Assembly: GCA_018993265.1 (NCBI GenBank)
Contig: JAGKSW010000004.1
Coordinates: 1-33,125 of the forward strand
Length of the DNA stretch: 33,125 nt
Origin: Nostoc sp. TH1S01
Lineage (GTDB): Bacteria > Cyanobacteriota > Cyanobacteriia > Cyanobacteriales > Nostocaceae
Reading direction: 5' to 3'
Shown: positions 25,317 to 32,632 of the stretch, one piece after another
Position numbering within the stretch: position 1 is the first letter of the stretch
How the letters are laid out: every line of letters begins with the position of its first letter
Translations under genes and position numbers: made by a program
The notes under the pieces: model-generated
The model's input: the letters and a program-made list of their open reading frames with translations, nothing else
The model's database searches: none
Told to the model about the DNA's origin: nothing

Positions 25317-26117
25317 TTAAAGTGTGACTTCTTGAATGTTATCAATATTTAGTAATGGATATGTTACTGTGTCTTCAGTTGATGGTGTACGTTGACAACG
25401 AACAGCGAATTGGCAGTAATTACAGGCTTTGCTAGTATCGATGACTTGTGGGAATGGCTGACCTTTTTGATAAAGTTTTAGCCAAATAGATAGATTATTT
25501 AATAGCTGCTTGAGTTCTTTTGCTGTTTGCTGATGTTGTTTATTATCGTACGTGTATTTTATATTTTGTGGTCTACCTTCAGACTGAACAAACCAGTAAG
25601 TCATGGATATATTTTCTGGTAAGTATTCGCTGGTTTCAGCTAATACGTACATATAAAGGCGTGTTTGCCAGTTTTGAGCTAATTTACGTTTGTCTGGCGG
25701 TTTGGGATAGGTCTTCCAATCTAAAATTTGCGCTTGCTGGTTATCTGCAATTAATAAATCGTAGATAACAGTTAGTAAATAATCTTGAACTTGTAAAGTA
25801 CGATAGTGTTCGCTTTCGCGGAAGGTTTGACTATTAATTGTAGGTGTTACAATGTCGGGTGCGGCATTAGCAAAAGCAGACATCCACTTTTGTAATTGGG
25901 AATCTGCTTGTAATAAACTATCAATTGGTAAACCGATTTCTCGCTGCTGCATTAGCAAGTGAAACCGACTACCTAAAGTTTGCCTTTCTTCGTGTTCTGG
26001 ATTTGCGGGGGAACTGAGTTGTTCTAAATATGTATGCTGAAACTGACGGGGACAACGTTCTAGTAAGTTGAGTTGTCCTTGCGATAGCCGTAATAAATTA
26101 GGAGAATTTGATAGCAT
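25317..26117 (-). CDS. PD-(D/E)XK nuclease with iron-sulfur cluster (Cas4/AddB-like)
   Basis: A 266-residue stand-alone nuclease of the RecB/Cas4/AddB type. The catalytic set is visible: H53 (GSRFHLL), D120 (VIYDLL), D133 and K135 (ILDWKTY), and the Q-x-x-x-Y motif at 151-155 (QTRLY). Four Cys, C22 (ERCPRQF) and C232/C235/C241 (CNYCQFAVRC), are placed as the split 4Fe-4S staple of AddB, Cas4 and Dna2. It should therefore be an active single-strand DNA nuclease. There are no CRISPR genes or arrays nearby; it lies one gene above GNAT-recJ on the same strand, suggesting general DNA repair. The ATG at 26117 fits the SQGQLNLLERCPRQF start of the family. Confidence 0.9.
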   Translation of the reverse strand: MLSNSPNLLRLSQGQLNLLERCPRQFQHTYLEQLSSPANPEHEERQTLGSRFHLLMQQREIGLPIDSLLQADSQLQKWMSAFANAAPDIVTPTINSQTFRESEHYRTLQVQDYLLTVIYDLLIADNQQAQILDWKTYPKPPDKRKLAQNWQTRLYMYVLAETSEYLPENISMTYWFVQSEGRPQNIKYTYDNKQHQQTAKELKQLLNNLSIWLKLYQKGQPFPQVIDTSKACNYCQFAVRCQRTPSTEDTVTYPLLNIDNIQEVTL

Positions 26118-26239
26118 TGTTCTATTATAAATTTAGCAGCGATCGCCCAGATTAATCCTGTTGAATCTGTAATAATTTATATAATTTATTAATGAAATTA
26201 TTAGTTTCAACAAAATTGATGATTAAATTCTTTAAACTG

Positions 26240-26435
26240 CTATTCAACAATAAATTTTGAATATATATGTTTCGGGCTGACTGGACAATAAAAACCAGGA
26301 TTTAGTTGATGTTTGATAATTAATTCGGAACCACATACTGCACATAAAATCCTACCTACCTCTATGCGTGTAAATATCAAGAGCTTGCTGTAAGCTTTCA
26401 GATGTGCGTTCATCAATCAAATCGTCTCTATTCAT
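26240..26435 (-). pseudogene. Small zinc-ribbon gene broken by a 4-bp tandem duplication
   Basis: An ATG at 26435, 15 nt after the csaB stop, opens MNRDDLIDERTSESLQQ and reaches a stop after 27 codons. In the next frame the sequence continues GRILCAVCGSELIIKHQ, then LNPGFYCPVSPKHIYSKF, to a stop at 26240: a CxxC pair plus another Cys, like a half zinc ribbon. The break lies at a GGTAGGTAGG tandem; removing one 4-bp unit restores one frame of 63 residues. So it looks like a recent slippage mutation, or a sequencing error. It is too short for normal gene calling. It could also be a phase-variable switch. Family unknown; likely the last gene of the csaB transcript. Confidence 0.6.
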
Positions 26436-26449
26436 TTCCAGCCAAAACT

Positions 26450-27496
26450 TTAACTTAAAGCTTTACTCAATAATTCGCGGTGCATTAAGGCTTTATCTAC
26501 TAAAGATTGAATTTTTTCTGGCAAAAGTGGCTCACCATTAGCATAATATTCCAGCCAAGTTTTACTGATAATATTTGCGTCATCTGGGAAATTTTCTAAA
26601 TCCCAGCCTGGTATTGCTAAATCTTCCATCAAACGATTAACTTTGGGATCATAACTCAAGGCAAAACAGCGACAACCTTCAGCCGCAGCCATAATTAAAC
26701 TGTGTAACCGCATTCCAATTGCCATTTCAACACCACGATACACACCTTTTAAAAGTTGTGGATCTTCCAGACACAATATTTGGCTAACATCACCAAGATG
26801 GGGTTGAATGGCTTGGGCTATGCCTAAATCTTCACTTTTTTGAAATGGCAGCAATAAAATGAATGCTTGGGTGGCTTTTTGAAAATCAACTAATGCTTTG
26901 GTGAGGTTAGCTAGGCGTGTTGGTGTGAGTTGAGGGTGCGATCGCAATGTTACAGCAACTCTCGGCGCAGGTAAATCCTGAAGTTCGGGGACTAGTTTAC
27001 TTTGTAACGCCCAAACAGGATCAGGTGCGATGATGTGGGGAATTTGCCAATCTGATAATAAAGCCGCACTGGCGCGATCGCGGACACTAACTTTGGTACA
27101 ACCAGCAAAATTGAGTTTGGCTAACCAGCGCGTTTGCGGACGCAATAAAGGGCCGATACCTTGCGCCCAAGCAATGGTTTTCAAATTCATTGTTTGCGCC
27201 AATGTCATCAATCCCCCATAATACAGAGGGCTAATGGTACTGGTAACATCTTGAATTAAACTACCGCCGCCCCAAATAAAAGCATCGCAGGAACGTAAAG
27301 CTTGCAGCACAGGTAGCATAGCCATCCGGTTGTAAGTTTCTACATTGTAGCGATCGCGCGTTTCTTCGGGATTGCCAGAAAGCACCACAGGCGTAACATG
27401 AGATGGCAACATTTGTAAAAGTGTCGCCAGTAAAGCTTCATCACCACCGTTACCTTTGCCGTAATAACCAGACAATAACGCCCGCATAGTTCCCAT
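26450..27496 (-). CDS. csaB: Polysaccharide pyruvyl transferase CsaB
   Basis: A 348-residue transferase of the CsaB family, which adds pyruvate ketals from phosphoenolpyruvate to a cell-wall polysaccharide; in Bacillus this creates the anchor for S-layer (SLH) proteins. Signature segments are LLSGYYGKGNGGDEALL at the N-terminus, FIWGGGSLIQDVTST, AWAQGIGPL, and the C-terminal GMRLHSLIMAAAEGC. Length and motifs are complete. In cyanobacteria SLH-domain porins probably need such modified polymers. ATG 27496 and 27487 are both possible; the second gives MRALLSGYYG, the usual family start. The broken zinc-ribbon gene follows 15 nt downstream. Confidence 0.92.
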   Translation of the reverse strand: MGTMRALLSGYYGKGNGGDEALLATLLQMLPSHVTPVVLSGNPEETRDRYNVETYNRMAMLPVLQALRSCDAFIWGGGSLIQDVTSTISPLYYGGLMTLAQTMNLKTIAWAQGIGPLLRPQTRWLAKLNFAGCTKVSVRDRASAALLSDWQIPHIIAPDPVWALQSKLVPELQDLPAPRVAVTLRSHPQLTPTRLANLTKALVDFQKATQAFILLLPFQKSEDLGIAQAIQPHLGDVSQILCLEDPQLLKGVYRGVEMAIGMRLHSLIMAAAEGCRCFALSYDPKVNRLMEDLAIPGWDLENFPDDANIISKTWLEYYANGEPLLPEKIQSLVDKALMHRELLSKALS

Positions 27497-27864
27497 CTTT
27501 AGAATTTGGATTTTAGAATATCAACTTTTTCTCAGTAGTTCATCAAATGTCAGCCATCTCAGACAATTTTGGATTTTGGATTGCGAATTGCTTGATGTGT
27601 CAAGTTTTGAGATTTTTCAAATTTGTAAGTAATCACACAGAATTAATTACATACATTCTCTTCCTGTTCCCCGTTCCCTGTTCCCTATCCCCACGAATGA
27701 ATTTAATTTTGTGCAACTACTTATCACCTACATAAAGATGAATTTTCTTGTGGGAAGATGAAATGAGAGCTGAGGAACGAGAGTTCATTGCATTTGTTAT
27801 AAGCTCCAACCCTTTCTCAATGGGGTAATTTCACACTTCATACTTCATACTTCAGCCCTTCACT
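27497..27864. other. Divergent intergenic region csaB / DUF2499 with tandem repeats
   Basis: 368 bp holding both promoters. It contains a TTCCCTGTTCCC-type low-complexity block (about 27661-27690) and heptamers ACTTCAT, ACTTCAT, ACTTCAG (27835-27855) ending 9 bp before the DUF2499 ATG. The heptamers occupy the place where a ribosome-binding site is expected; none is evident. Confidence 0.5.
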
Positions 27865-28212
27865 ATGCACGCCTTATCAATTCCCACTTGGATTATTCAC
27901 ATTTCTAGCGTTATTGAGTGGATTGCCGCGATTTGGTTAATCTGGACTTACGGCGAACTCACTGGTAATCGTAGTTGGTGGGGATTGTCCCTAGCTATGT
28001 TACCAGCTTTGGTGAGTGCCATGTGTGCTTGCACTTGGCATTATTTTGACAATGCAGAATCGTTAGAATGGCTGGTAACTTTGCAAGCTACCATGACTTT
28101 AGTTGGTAATTTTACACTTTGGGCAGCTGCGGTATGGATTTGGCGTTCCAGCAAGTCTGCCAAAAATGTCACAGATAATGTTGCAGTCTCATCTATTAAA
28201 TCAAAACCATGA
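27865..28212 (+). CDS. DUF2499 membrane protein
   Basis: A 115-residue integral membrane protein with three hydrophobic segments and motifs HALSIPTWIIHISSVIEWI, WGLSLAMLPALVSAMCACTW and HYFDN. This matches the DUF2499 family, found in cyanobacteria and plant plastids. No biochemical function is known to me. Its stop overlaps the next start (ATGA), showing translational coupling to the DUF3593 gene, and the two families are usual partners. Location is probably the thylakoid or plasma membrane. Confidence 0.88.
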   Translation: MHALSIPTWIIHISSVIEWIAAIWLIWTYGELTGNRSWWGLSLAMLPALVSAMCACTWHYFDNAESLEWLVTLQATMTLVGNFTLWAAAVWIWRSSKSAKNVTDNVAVSSIKSKP

Positions 28213-28505
28213 TCTCAAAAGAAACCCTGTTTGCCCTTTCCCTGTTTCCCTATTTGGGTTTCTTGTGGTTTCTTAGCCGCAGTCAACAAGTACCCCGTTT
28301 AGCACTGTATGGATTTTACGGCACACTTGTATTTGTCGGTATTACCATCCCCGCAGGTATTTACGCCCAAGTTCATTATGGCGAAGCTTTGGCAAATGTA
28401 GACTGGCTACATGGGGGTGCGGAAGTCTTTTTAACTTTAGCCAATATTTTGGTTGTGATTGGTTTTCGCCAAGCCGTGAAAGAGAAGCTAGGGAATAGAG
28501 GTTAG
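28209..28505 (+). CDS. DUF3593 membrane protein
   Basis: A 98-residue membrane protein with three hydrophobic segments (LFALSLFPYLGFLWFLSRS, YGFYGTLVFVGITIPAGIY, VFLTLANILVVIGFRQAV). It matches DUF3593, a cyanobacterial/plastid family that accompanies DUF2499. Its start lies inside the DUF2499 stop. Its own stop codon falls inside the first unit of a heptamer repeat (GAGGTTA), so the repeat array may have replaced the original C-terminus by a few residues. Confidence 0.88.
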   Translation: MISKETLFALSLFPYLGFLWFLSRSQQVPRLALYGFYGTLVFVGITIPAGIYAQVHYGEALANVDWLHGGAEVFLTLANILVVIGFRQAVKEKLGNRG

Positions 28506-28525
28506 AGGCTAGAGGTTAGGGATTA
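28498..28525. repeat. Heptamer array GAGGTTA x4
   Basis: Four 7-bp units (GAGGTTA, GAGGCTA, GAGGTTA, GGGATTA) begin inside the DUF3593 stop. It is complementary in type to the array at 28717-28766. Confidence 0.7.
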
Positions 28526-28608
28526 GTAGTTTTACTCAAAACTCAGCACTTTGCCATACCACATTACCTCATCAAACCATTTCCCTAGTCTCTTCTCTTT
28601 TCTAGCCC

Positions 28609-28719
28609 CTAGTACAACGCGGCGGAAATAAAGCACCCATTATAAATTGCTGAAAAGCTCACTATGAGGTTTTTTTCATTTCATACTTCAGACTTCATAC
28701 TTCAGCCTTTTTGTACTAG
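28609..28719. repeat. Small element with CTAGTACAA inverted ends
   Basis: CTAGTACAA (28609-28617) and its exact complement (28711-28719) bound about 93 bp that include GCGGCGG and ACTTCAG/ACTTCAT heptamers (28685-28705). It is MITE-sized but has no coding capacity. The heptamer arrays lie on both sides. Confidence 0.45.
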
Positions 28720-28766
28720 CCCCTAGCCTCTAGTCTCTAACCCCTAACCCACTAACCCCTAACCCT
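28717..28766. repeat. Heptamer array TAACCCC/TAGCCTC x7
   Basis: Seven units: TAGCCCC, TAGCCTC, TAGTCTC, TAACCCC, TAACCCA, one extra C, TAACCCC, TAACCCT. It ends 35 bp before hisA. It is a telomere-like sequence only by appearance; in cyanobacteria such heptamers are STRR sequences. Confidence 0.75.
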
Positions 28767-28801
28767 TCTTTTCAAACAAAAATTAACCAAGGATAAGATA
28801 A

Positions 28802-29575
28802 ATGGATGTAATTCCTGCAATTGATTTACTTGAAGGTCGTTGTGTGCGACTGTATCAGGGAGACTATGAAAAATCCCAAGTTTTTAGTGAAAATCCTGTT
28901 GATGTTGCTAAACAATGGGTAGATCAAGGTGCAACTCGCTTGCATTTAGTTGATTTAGATGGAGCAAAAGCAGGTAAAGTAGTAAACTTGAAAGCGATTG
29001 AAGCGATCGCTCAAGCAATATCAGTACCAATTGAAATCGGTGGTGGATTGCGCGATCGCTCTAGTGTGCAACAAGTGTTTAACTTGGGTGTACAATGGGC
29101 AATTCTCGGAACTGTCGCCGTCGAAGAACCACAGCTAGTCCAAGAACTCTGCCAAGAATTTCCCCAACAAATTATCATCGGTATTGATGCACGGAATGGG
29201 AAAGTAGCCACCCGTGGTTGGTTAGAAACATCGGAAGTTTTAGCCACCCAACTCGCGGTGCGAATGCAAGAATTAGGTGCAGCAGCCATTATCTACACAG
29301 ATATTCACCGTGATGGTACTCTTAGTGGCCCCAACATTGAAGCATTACGCAAACTCGCCAATGCGATTTCCATCCCCGTAATTGCTTCTGGCGGTGTTAG
29401 TTCGGTAACTGATTTGTTGAGTTTATTAGCTTTAGAAGCACAAGGTGTCACAGGTGCAATTGTGGGACGTGCTTTGTATACTGGCGATATTTTACTCAAA
29501 GAAGCACTGCGAGCGATCGGCCCAGGACGCATTCAAGACATACCACCAAATCTTGGCTTTTCTTCCTTTGCGTAA
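28802..29575 (+). CDS. hisA: Phosphoribosylformimino-AICAR phosphate isomerase HisA
   Basis: A 257-residue TIM-barrel enzyme for the fourth step of histidine synthesis, the Amadori-type isomerisation of ProFAR to PRFAR. Family elements are [20 protein letters not shown] (catalytic Asp in AIDL), [50 protein letters not shown] (second catalytic Asp), [10 protein letters not shown] and VGRALYTG. Both phosphate-binding halves are complete. An AAGGA site lies upstream of the ATG. No other his gene is adjacent, as is common in cyanobacteria. Confidence 0.97.
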   Translation: MDVIPAIDLLEGRCVRLYQGDYEKSQVFSENPVDVAKQWVDQGATRLHLVDLDGAKAGKVVNLKAIEAIAQAISVPIEIGGGLRDRSSVQQVFNLGVQWAILGTVAVEEPQLVQELCQEFPQQIIIGIDARNGKVATRGWLETSEVLATQLAVRMQELGAAAIIYTDIHRDGTLSGPNIEALRKLANAISIPVIASGGVSSVTDLLSLLALEAQGVTGAIVGRALYTGDILLKEALRAIGPGRIQDIPPNLGFSSFA

Positions 29576-29641
29576 AAATAGCTTGATGCAAAATAGCGGC
29601 TGAACAAACTCAGACTAAGTTGCTTACAATAGTTCCTACAA

Positions 29642-29669
29642 GTAGAGACGTTGTATACAACGTCTCTAC
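29642..29669. repeat. Palindromic repeat, copy 2 (GTAGAGACGT...ACGTCTCTAC)
   Basis: A perfect 28-bp palindrome with the same 10-bp arms as copy 1 but centre TGTATACA. It lies 66 bp after the hisA stop and may act as its 3'-end hairpin. Confidence 0.85.
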
Positions 29670-29751
29670 AACTTTGACTGCAATTATACCAATTTGAAAA
29701 AAGAATGCGACAGATAGAAATCAGGAAAGTCTTACTGGAGCTAGATTTCTT

Positions 29752-29814
29752 AATTGCGAATTGCGTTAGCGCAGCGTTAGCGACGAAGGAGCGTCATTGC
29801 GAATTGCGAATTGG
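29752..29814. repeat. ATTGCGA/GCGTTAGCG repeat block
   Basis: Tandem ATTGCGA units (29752-29765 and 29795-29812) flank two GCGTTAGCG copies (29763-29771 and 29774-29782) and GACGAAGGAGCGTC. It is a compound dispersed repeat in the 333-bp gap between hisA and the first small peptide gene. Confidence 0.6.
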
Positions 29815-29908
29815 TATTACTTGATAAATCGTCTTTAATTTCCGGAATTGCTATTTACACTGTTGGAGTTAAAGTAGTAAAGATTTTACGAACAATCAGT
29901 GTATTCTT

Positions 29909-30034
29909 ATGCCTCGTCAAAAACCTCGTAATAACGGTAAGCCACGTCAAACAGAACCTGGTGCTATTCGGTTTATTGGAAAAATTGACAAAATTAATCA
30001 ACAGAACTCGAACAAAATTGAGCAACCAGAATAA
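29909..30034 (+). CDS. Small basic peptide A with PRxKPxNNGKPxxT motif
   Basis: A 41-residue highly basic peptide (MPRQKPRNNGKPRQTEP, then an Ile/Asn/Lys-rich tail). Its first 17 residues are a close match to residues 22-37 of peptide B at 30234, which argues that it is translated rather than random. A terminator-like hairpin with T-run follows 84 bp downstream. No membrane segment, Cys, or known domain. No convincing ribosome-binding site is seen; expression may depend on leaderless or AT-rich initiation. Function unknown; the charge suggests nucleic-acid or ribosome binding, which is speculation. Confidence 0.55.
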   Translation: MPRQKPRNNGKPRQTEPGAIRFIGKIDKINQQNSNKIEQPE

Positions 30035-30117
30035 TTTCGTATACAACTTAACTAACTATAGCAATCAAATTTACTAAAACTTTTAATTTTTTACAATAAT
30101 GGGTTTCTTCTCTATCT

Positions 30118-30148
30118 AGAGGCGCAAGCATAACCGCGTCTCTTTTTT
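30118..30148 (+). terminator. Rho-independent terminator after peptide A
   Basis: AGAGGCG (30118-30124) pairs with CGCGTCT (30135-30141) with one mismatch, followed by six T. It fits the end of a short plus-strand transcript carrying peptide A. Confidence 0.65.
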
Positions 30149-30233
30149 ATTTTTATATGTAAATTTTTTAACTGATTTCTGGATTCAGTAATCTTCTTGT
30201 TGTATGTAAATGTATAGTTAATTCCGCAGTATT

Positions 30234-30347
30234 ATGTCTAATCAACCATCGAACAATAATCCCCAACCAAATAAAAAATTGAATGAAACTGCCGTTCCCC
30301 GCAAGAAACCTATCAATAATGGTAAGCCGAATAAAACAGATCCCTGA
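30234..30347 (+). CDS. Small basic peptide B with PRxKPxNNGKPxxT motif
   Basis: A 37-residue peptide, Asn/Pro/Lys-rich. An N-terminal lead of 21 residues (MSNQPSNNNPQPNKK...) is followed by PRKKPINNGKPNKTDP, which lines up with PRQKPRNNGKPRQTEP of peptide A at 11 of 16 positions. At nucleotide level the match includes AATGGTAAGCC/AACGGTAAGCC, with third-position differences typical of conserved coding sequence. It is a tandem paralogue on the same strand, 200 bp after peptide A. The palindrome copy 3 lies just downstream, where transcripts from both directions would end. Function unknown. Confidence 0.55.
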   Translation: MSNQPSNNNPQPNKKLNETAVPRKKPINNGKPNKTDP

Positions 30348-30385
30348 TTATCAATAACAAGTCATAATAAATTATGCCTAAACAG

Positions 30386-30414
30386 TAGAGACGTAATTAG
30401 TAATTACGTCTCTA
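30386..30414. repeat. Palindromic repeat, copy 3 (TAGAGACGT...ACGTCTCTA)
   Basis: A perfect 29-bp palindrome with 14-bp arms around a single central G. It is placed between the convergent peptide B gene and the coiled-coil operon, 9 bp past the operon's last stop, and may serve as a bidirectional terminator. Confidence 0.85.
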
Positions 30415-30423
30415 AATTAATGT

Positions 30424-31503
30424 CTATTTATTTTTCACCTGACTTTTCGCCTGTTCTAATGCAATCTCCTTAATTGCTTGGTAAGAGTTTACATTTGCAG
30501 TTCCTTCAATAGCTTTAACTGCCAAATCTTGAACTTGTTTCAGTGCAGATTCTAATTGTTTCGATAGATTTTGAATGCGTGTTTCTTGATTAGTTATAGT
30601 TTGTTCTAGAGATTGTAATCTTTGCTCATAGAAACGCTTCTGCCCTTCAACTTCTTTTGCATATAAATCTGCTTTTACCTTGGCTTGGTAATGAGCAATA
30701 CCTTTACCTTCTTCTGAAGCTTTTTTGATAGCTGCTTCTTTCTCTTTCGGGAATACTTCTACCTTTGCTTTCGCTTCTTCAAATTGCTTTTCGCGTTCTG
30801 CAATTTGTTTTTCCCGTTCAGCCCATTGCTTTTCTGTTTCTTGTTGAAATTCTTCTAACTGTTTATATAAAGTTTTTTGAGCTTGCTCATATTCATCAGA
30901 TTTTAAATTGCGTTGCAATTCCAAATCATATTTATATTCGGCTGTATCTCGCTGTCGAGTTTTATTTAAATTATCATTGCGTTCTTTAATTGATTGCTTA
31001 TATTCATCCTGTTCTTTTTGCCAAGCAATGCGTTGTTCAAGTATTTCTTGTGATAATACTTCATAACGCTGATTATATTCTTCTTGATATGCCTTAGAAT
31101 TATCTTCATAGGCGGTAATCAAAGTATTTAATGTGTCCTCAGCAACTTCTAAGTTATGTAGTTGTTTTAAGGCGATAATTTCTGTTTCTACAGATTGCCT
31201 AATTTCCCCTAATTTAGAAGCTTGGGTGGTTAACTGTTCTGATAACTCATTTGCCGCACTACCAAAACCCAATTGAATTTTAGCTAGACTTTCAATTGTA
31301 TAATTCATTTTTTGTTGGATAGTGACAGGCTGAGTAATAGTTGTATTTTGTTCTAATTTTGGCTTTTCGACGTTGGCATTTTGATTTGCTTTTAAGGCTT
31401 GATTTAGTTGAGTTTTTAGCCCTGATGTTTCTTTATTTAACTCTTCATAAGCTTGCAGAATTTCAGCTTTTGTATTCTTATCTGTGAGTTTTTTACTAGC
31501 CAT
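30424..31503 (-). CDS. Coiled-coil protein, second gene of a paralogous pair
   Basis: A 359-residue protein, almost wholly coiled coil from about 85 to 335, rich in Glu, Lys and Gln, with no membrane segment or signal peptide. It shares blocks with the upstream gene product: WQKEQDEY, EYKYDLELQRNLKSDEYE, WAEREKQI, KVEVFPKE, and SLEQTITNQETRIQNLSKQL before QDLAVKA. Its extra C-terminal tail of about 25 residues is unique. GGAGG 6 nt before the ATG is a strong ribosome-binding site. The 42-nt gap to the upstream gene indicates an operon. Paired coiled-coil proteins that form heteropolymers are known in Anabaena (ZicK/ZacK); I cannot tell whether these are orthologues. Confidence 0.88.
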   Translation of the reverse strand: MASKKLTDKNTKAEILQAYEELNKETSGLKTQLNQALKANQNANVEKPKLEQNTTITQPVTIQQKMNYTIESLAKIQLGFGSAANELSEQLTTQASKLGEIRQSVETEIIALKQLHNLEVAEDTLNTLITAYEDNSKAYQEEYNQRYEVLSQEILEQRIAWQKEQDEYKQSIKERNDNLNKTRQRDTAEYKYDLELQRNLKSDEYEQAQKTLYKQLEEFQQETEKQWAEREKQIAEREKQFEEAKAKVEVFPKEKEAAIKKASEEGKGIAHYQAKVKADLYAKEVEGQKRFYEQRLQSLEQTITNQETRIQNLSKQLESALKQVQDLAVKAIEGTANVNSYQAIKEIALEQAKSQVKNK

Positions 31504-31545
31504 ATTTAACCTCCAAGGATTCTCAATTATTCAGATAGGAATTAT

Positions 31546-32529
31546 CTATTTAGCAGCAGAATTACCAAAAGCTCTCATTGCTAAATCTTGCGCTTGTTTC
31601 AGAGTTGCTTGCAATTGAGTGGAAATGCTTTCGATTTGTTCAGTTTGCTTGGTAATTGTCTGTTCTAAGCTTTGGATTTTGAGTTCATAGCTTTGCTTAG
31701 TAGATTCCCATTCTTTCTCAAATAAATCAGCTTCAATTTTGGCTTTTTGACTAGTTTCTTTAATGGCTTCTTCTCGTGCCTTTTTCACTGCTTCTTCCAA
31801 CTCAGTGGGGAAAACTGCTACTTTTTGCTGATATTCTTTAAATAAAGCTTGATTACTAGATATAACTTTCTCCCTTTCAGTCCAGTCTTTTTCTTTTTCC
31901 TGTGTCTTTTCTTGGATATCTCTTTCTAAGTTACGTTTTTTGGCTTCATAAGCATCTGTATTAAGCTTACGAGTAGTTTCTAATTTATATTGATATTCTT
32001 CTTGTTCTTGCTGACGTTCTTTATTGGTAACATCATTGTATGCTGTGACAGCTTCTTCATACTCTGATTGTTCTTTTTGCCATTCTTTACGCTTGAGAGC
32101 AATTTCCTTTTCAATCGCTTCTTTTTTACTGGCAGTATCTTGTTCTAAATTTTTTAACTTTTCTTGATGTTCTTGAGTAAGAATATCTAGTATATCTGCG
32201 ATAATTCGGATTCTTTGTAGTTCTTGCAGATGTTGAGTTTCAATTTCTATCGCTCGGTTGAGTTCATCTAATTTGGAGTTTTCTTTCGCAAGTTTTTCTG
32301 ATAGGGAAGTGACAATGCTACCAAATTCTAGTTGTAAATCGGCTAAACCTTTAACAATACTATCAACTGTATATGTAGAAGCAGTAGTTAAAATTTCTTG
32401 GTTTTTAATTTTTTCAGCTTCTTCTTGTTTAGTCGCAATTTTTGATTCTAATTTTTTTTGTTCAGTTAAAATTTGTTGAAATGCTTGCATTAGTTGCTGT
32501 TTACTGTCTTTAACTGCAACTGAAGTCAT
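31546..32529 (-). CDS. Coiled-coil protein, first gene of a paralogous pair
   Basis: A 327-residue coiled-coil protein with matching organisation to its downstream neighbour: a short polar N-terminus, VDSIVKGLADLQLEFGSIV (counterpart of IESLAKIQLGFGSA), long heptad-rich rods, WQKEQSEYEE, KVAVFPTELEEAVKK, and SLEQTITKQTEQIESIST before QDLAMRAFGN. Divergence is large enough for an old duplication. A GGGAG site 7 nt before the ATG at 32529 decides the start over a TTG two codons upstream. No catalytic motif is present; a cytoskeleton-like or scaffold role is plausible. The promoter region carries a cluster of CAGTA/TACTG half-sites. Confidence 0.88.
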   Translation of the reverse strand: MTSVAVKDSKQQLMQAFQQILTEQKKLESKIATKQEEAEKIKNQEILTTASTYTVDSIVKGLADLQLEFGSIVTSLSEKLAKENSKLDELNRAIEIETQHLQELQRIRIIADILDILTQEHQEKLKNLEQDTASKKEAIEKEIALKRKEWQKEQSEYEEAVTAYNDVTNKERQQEQEEYQYKLETTRKLNTDAYEAKKRNLERDIQEKTQEKEKDWTEREKVISSNQALFKEYQQKVAVFPTELEEAVKKAREEAIKETSQKAKIEADLFEKEWESTKQSYELKIQSLEQTITKQTEQIESISTQLQATLKQAQDLAMRAFGNSAAK

Positions 32530-32632
32530 ACTCAAACTCCCTTAATTAGCAATGAATTGATTGGGTAGCAAACCATACCAATAGCTACCCTATGCAGACA
32601 TCAGAGTAACCTTGAAAACGTTGATTTTTGTT

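Noticed and set aside
27547-27735. 62-codon frame between csaB and DUF2499
   Set aside because: Low-complexity TTCCCTGTTCC-type repeat DNA encodes most of it; no signal for translation.
28738-28766. Telomere-like CCCTAA repeat
   Set aside because: Unit length is 7 and units vary; it is a bacterial STRR array, not a telomere.
29811-30077. 88-codon plus-strand frame overlapping peptide A
   Set aside because: It reads a different frame of the same DNA. The paralogy of peptides A and B supports the 29909 frame instead.
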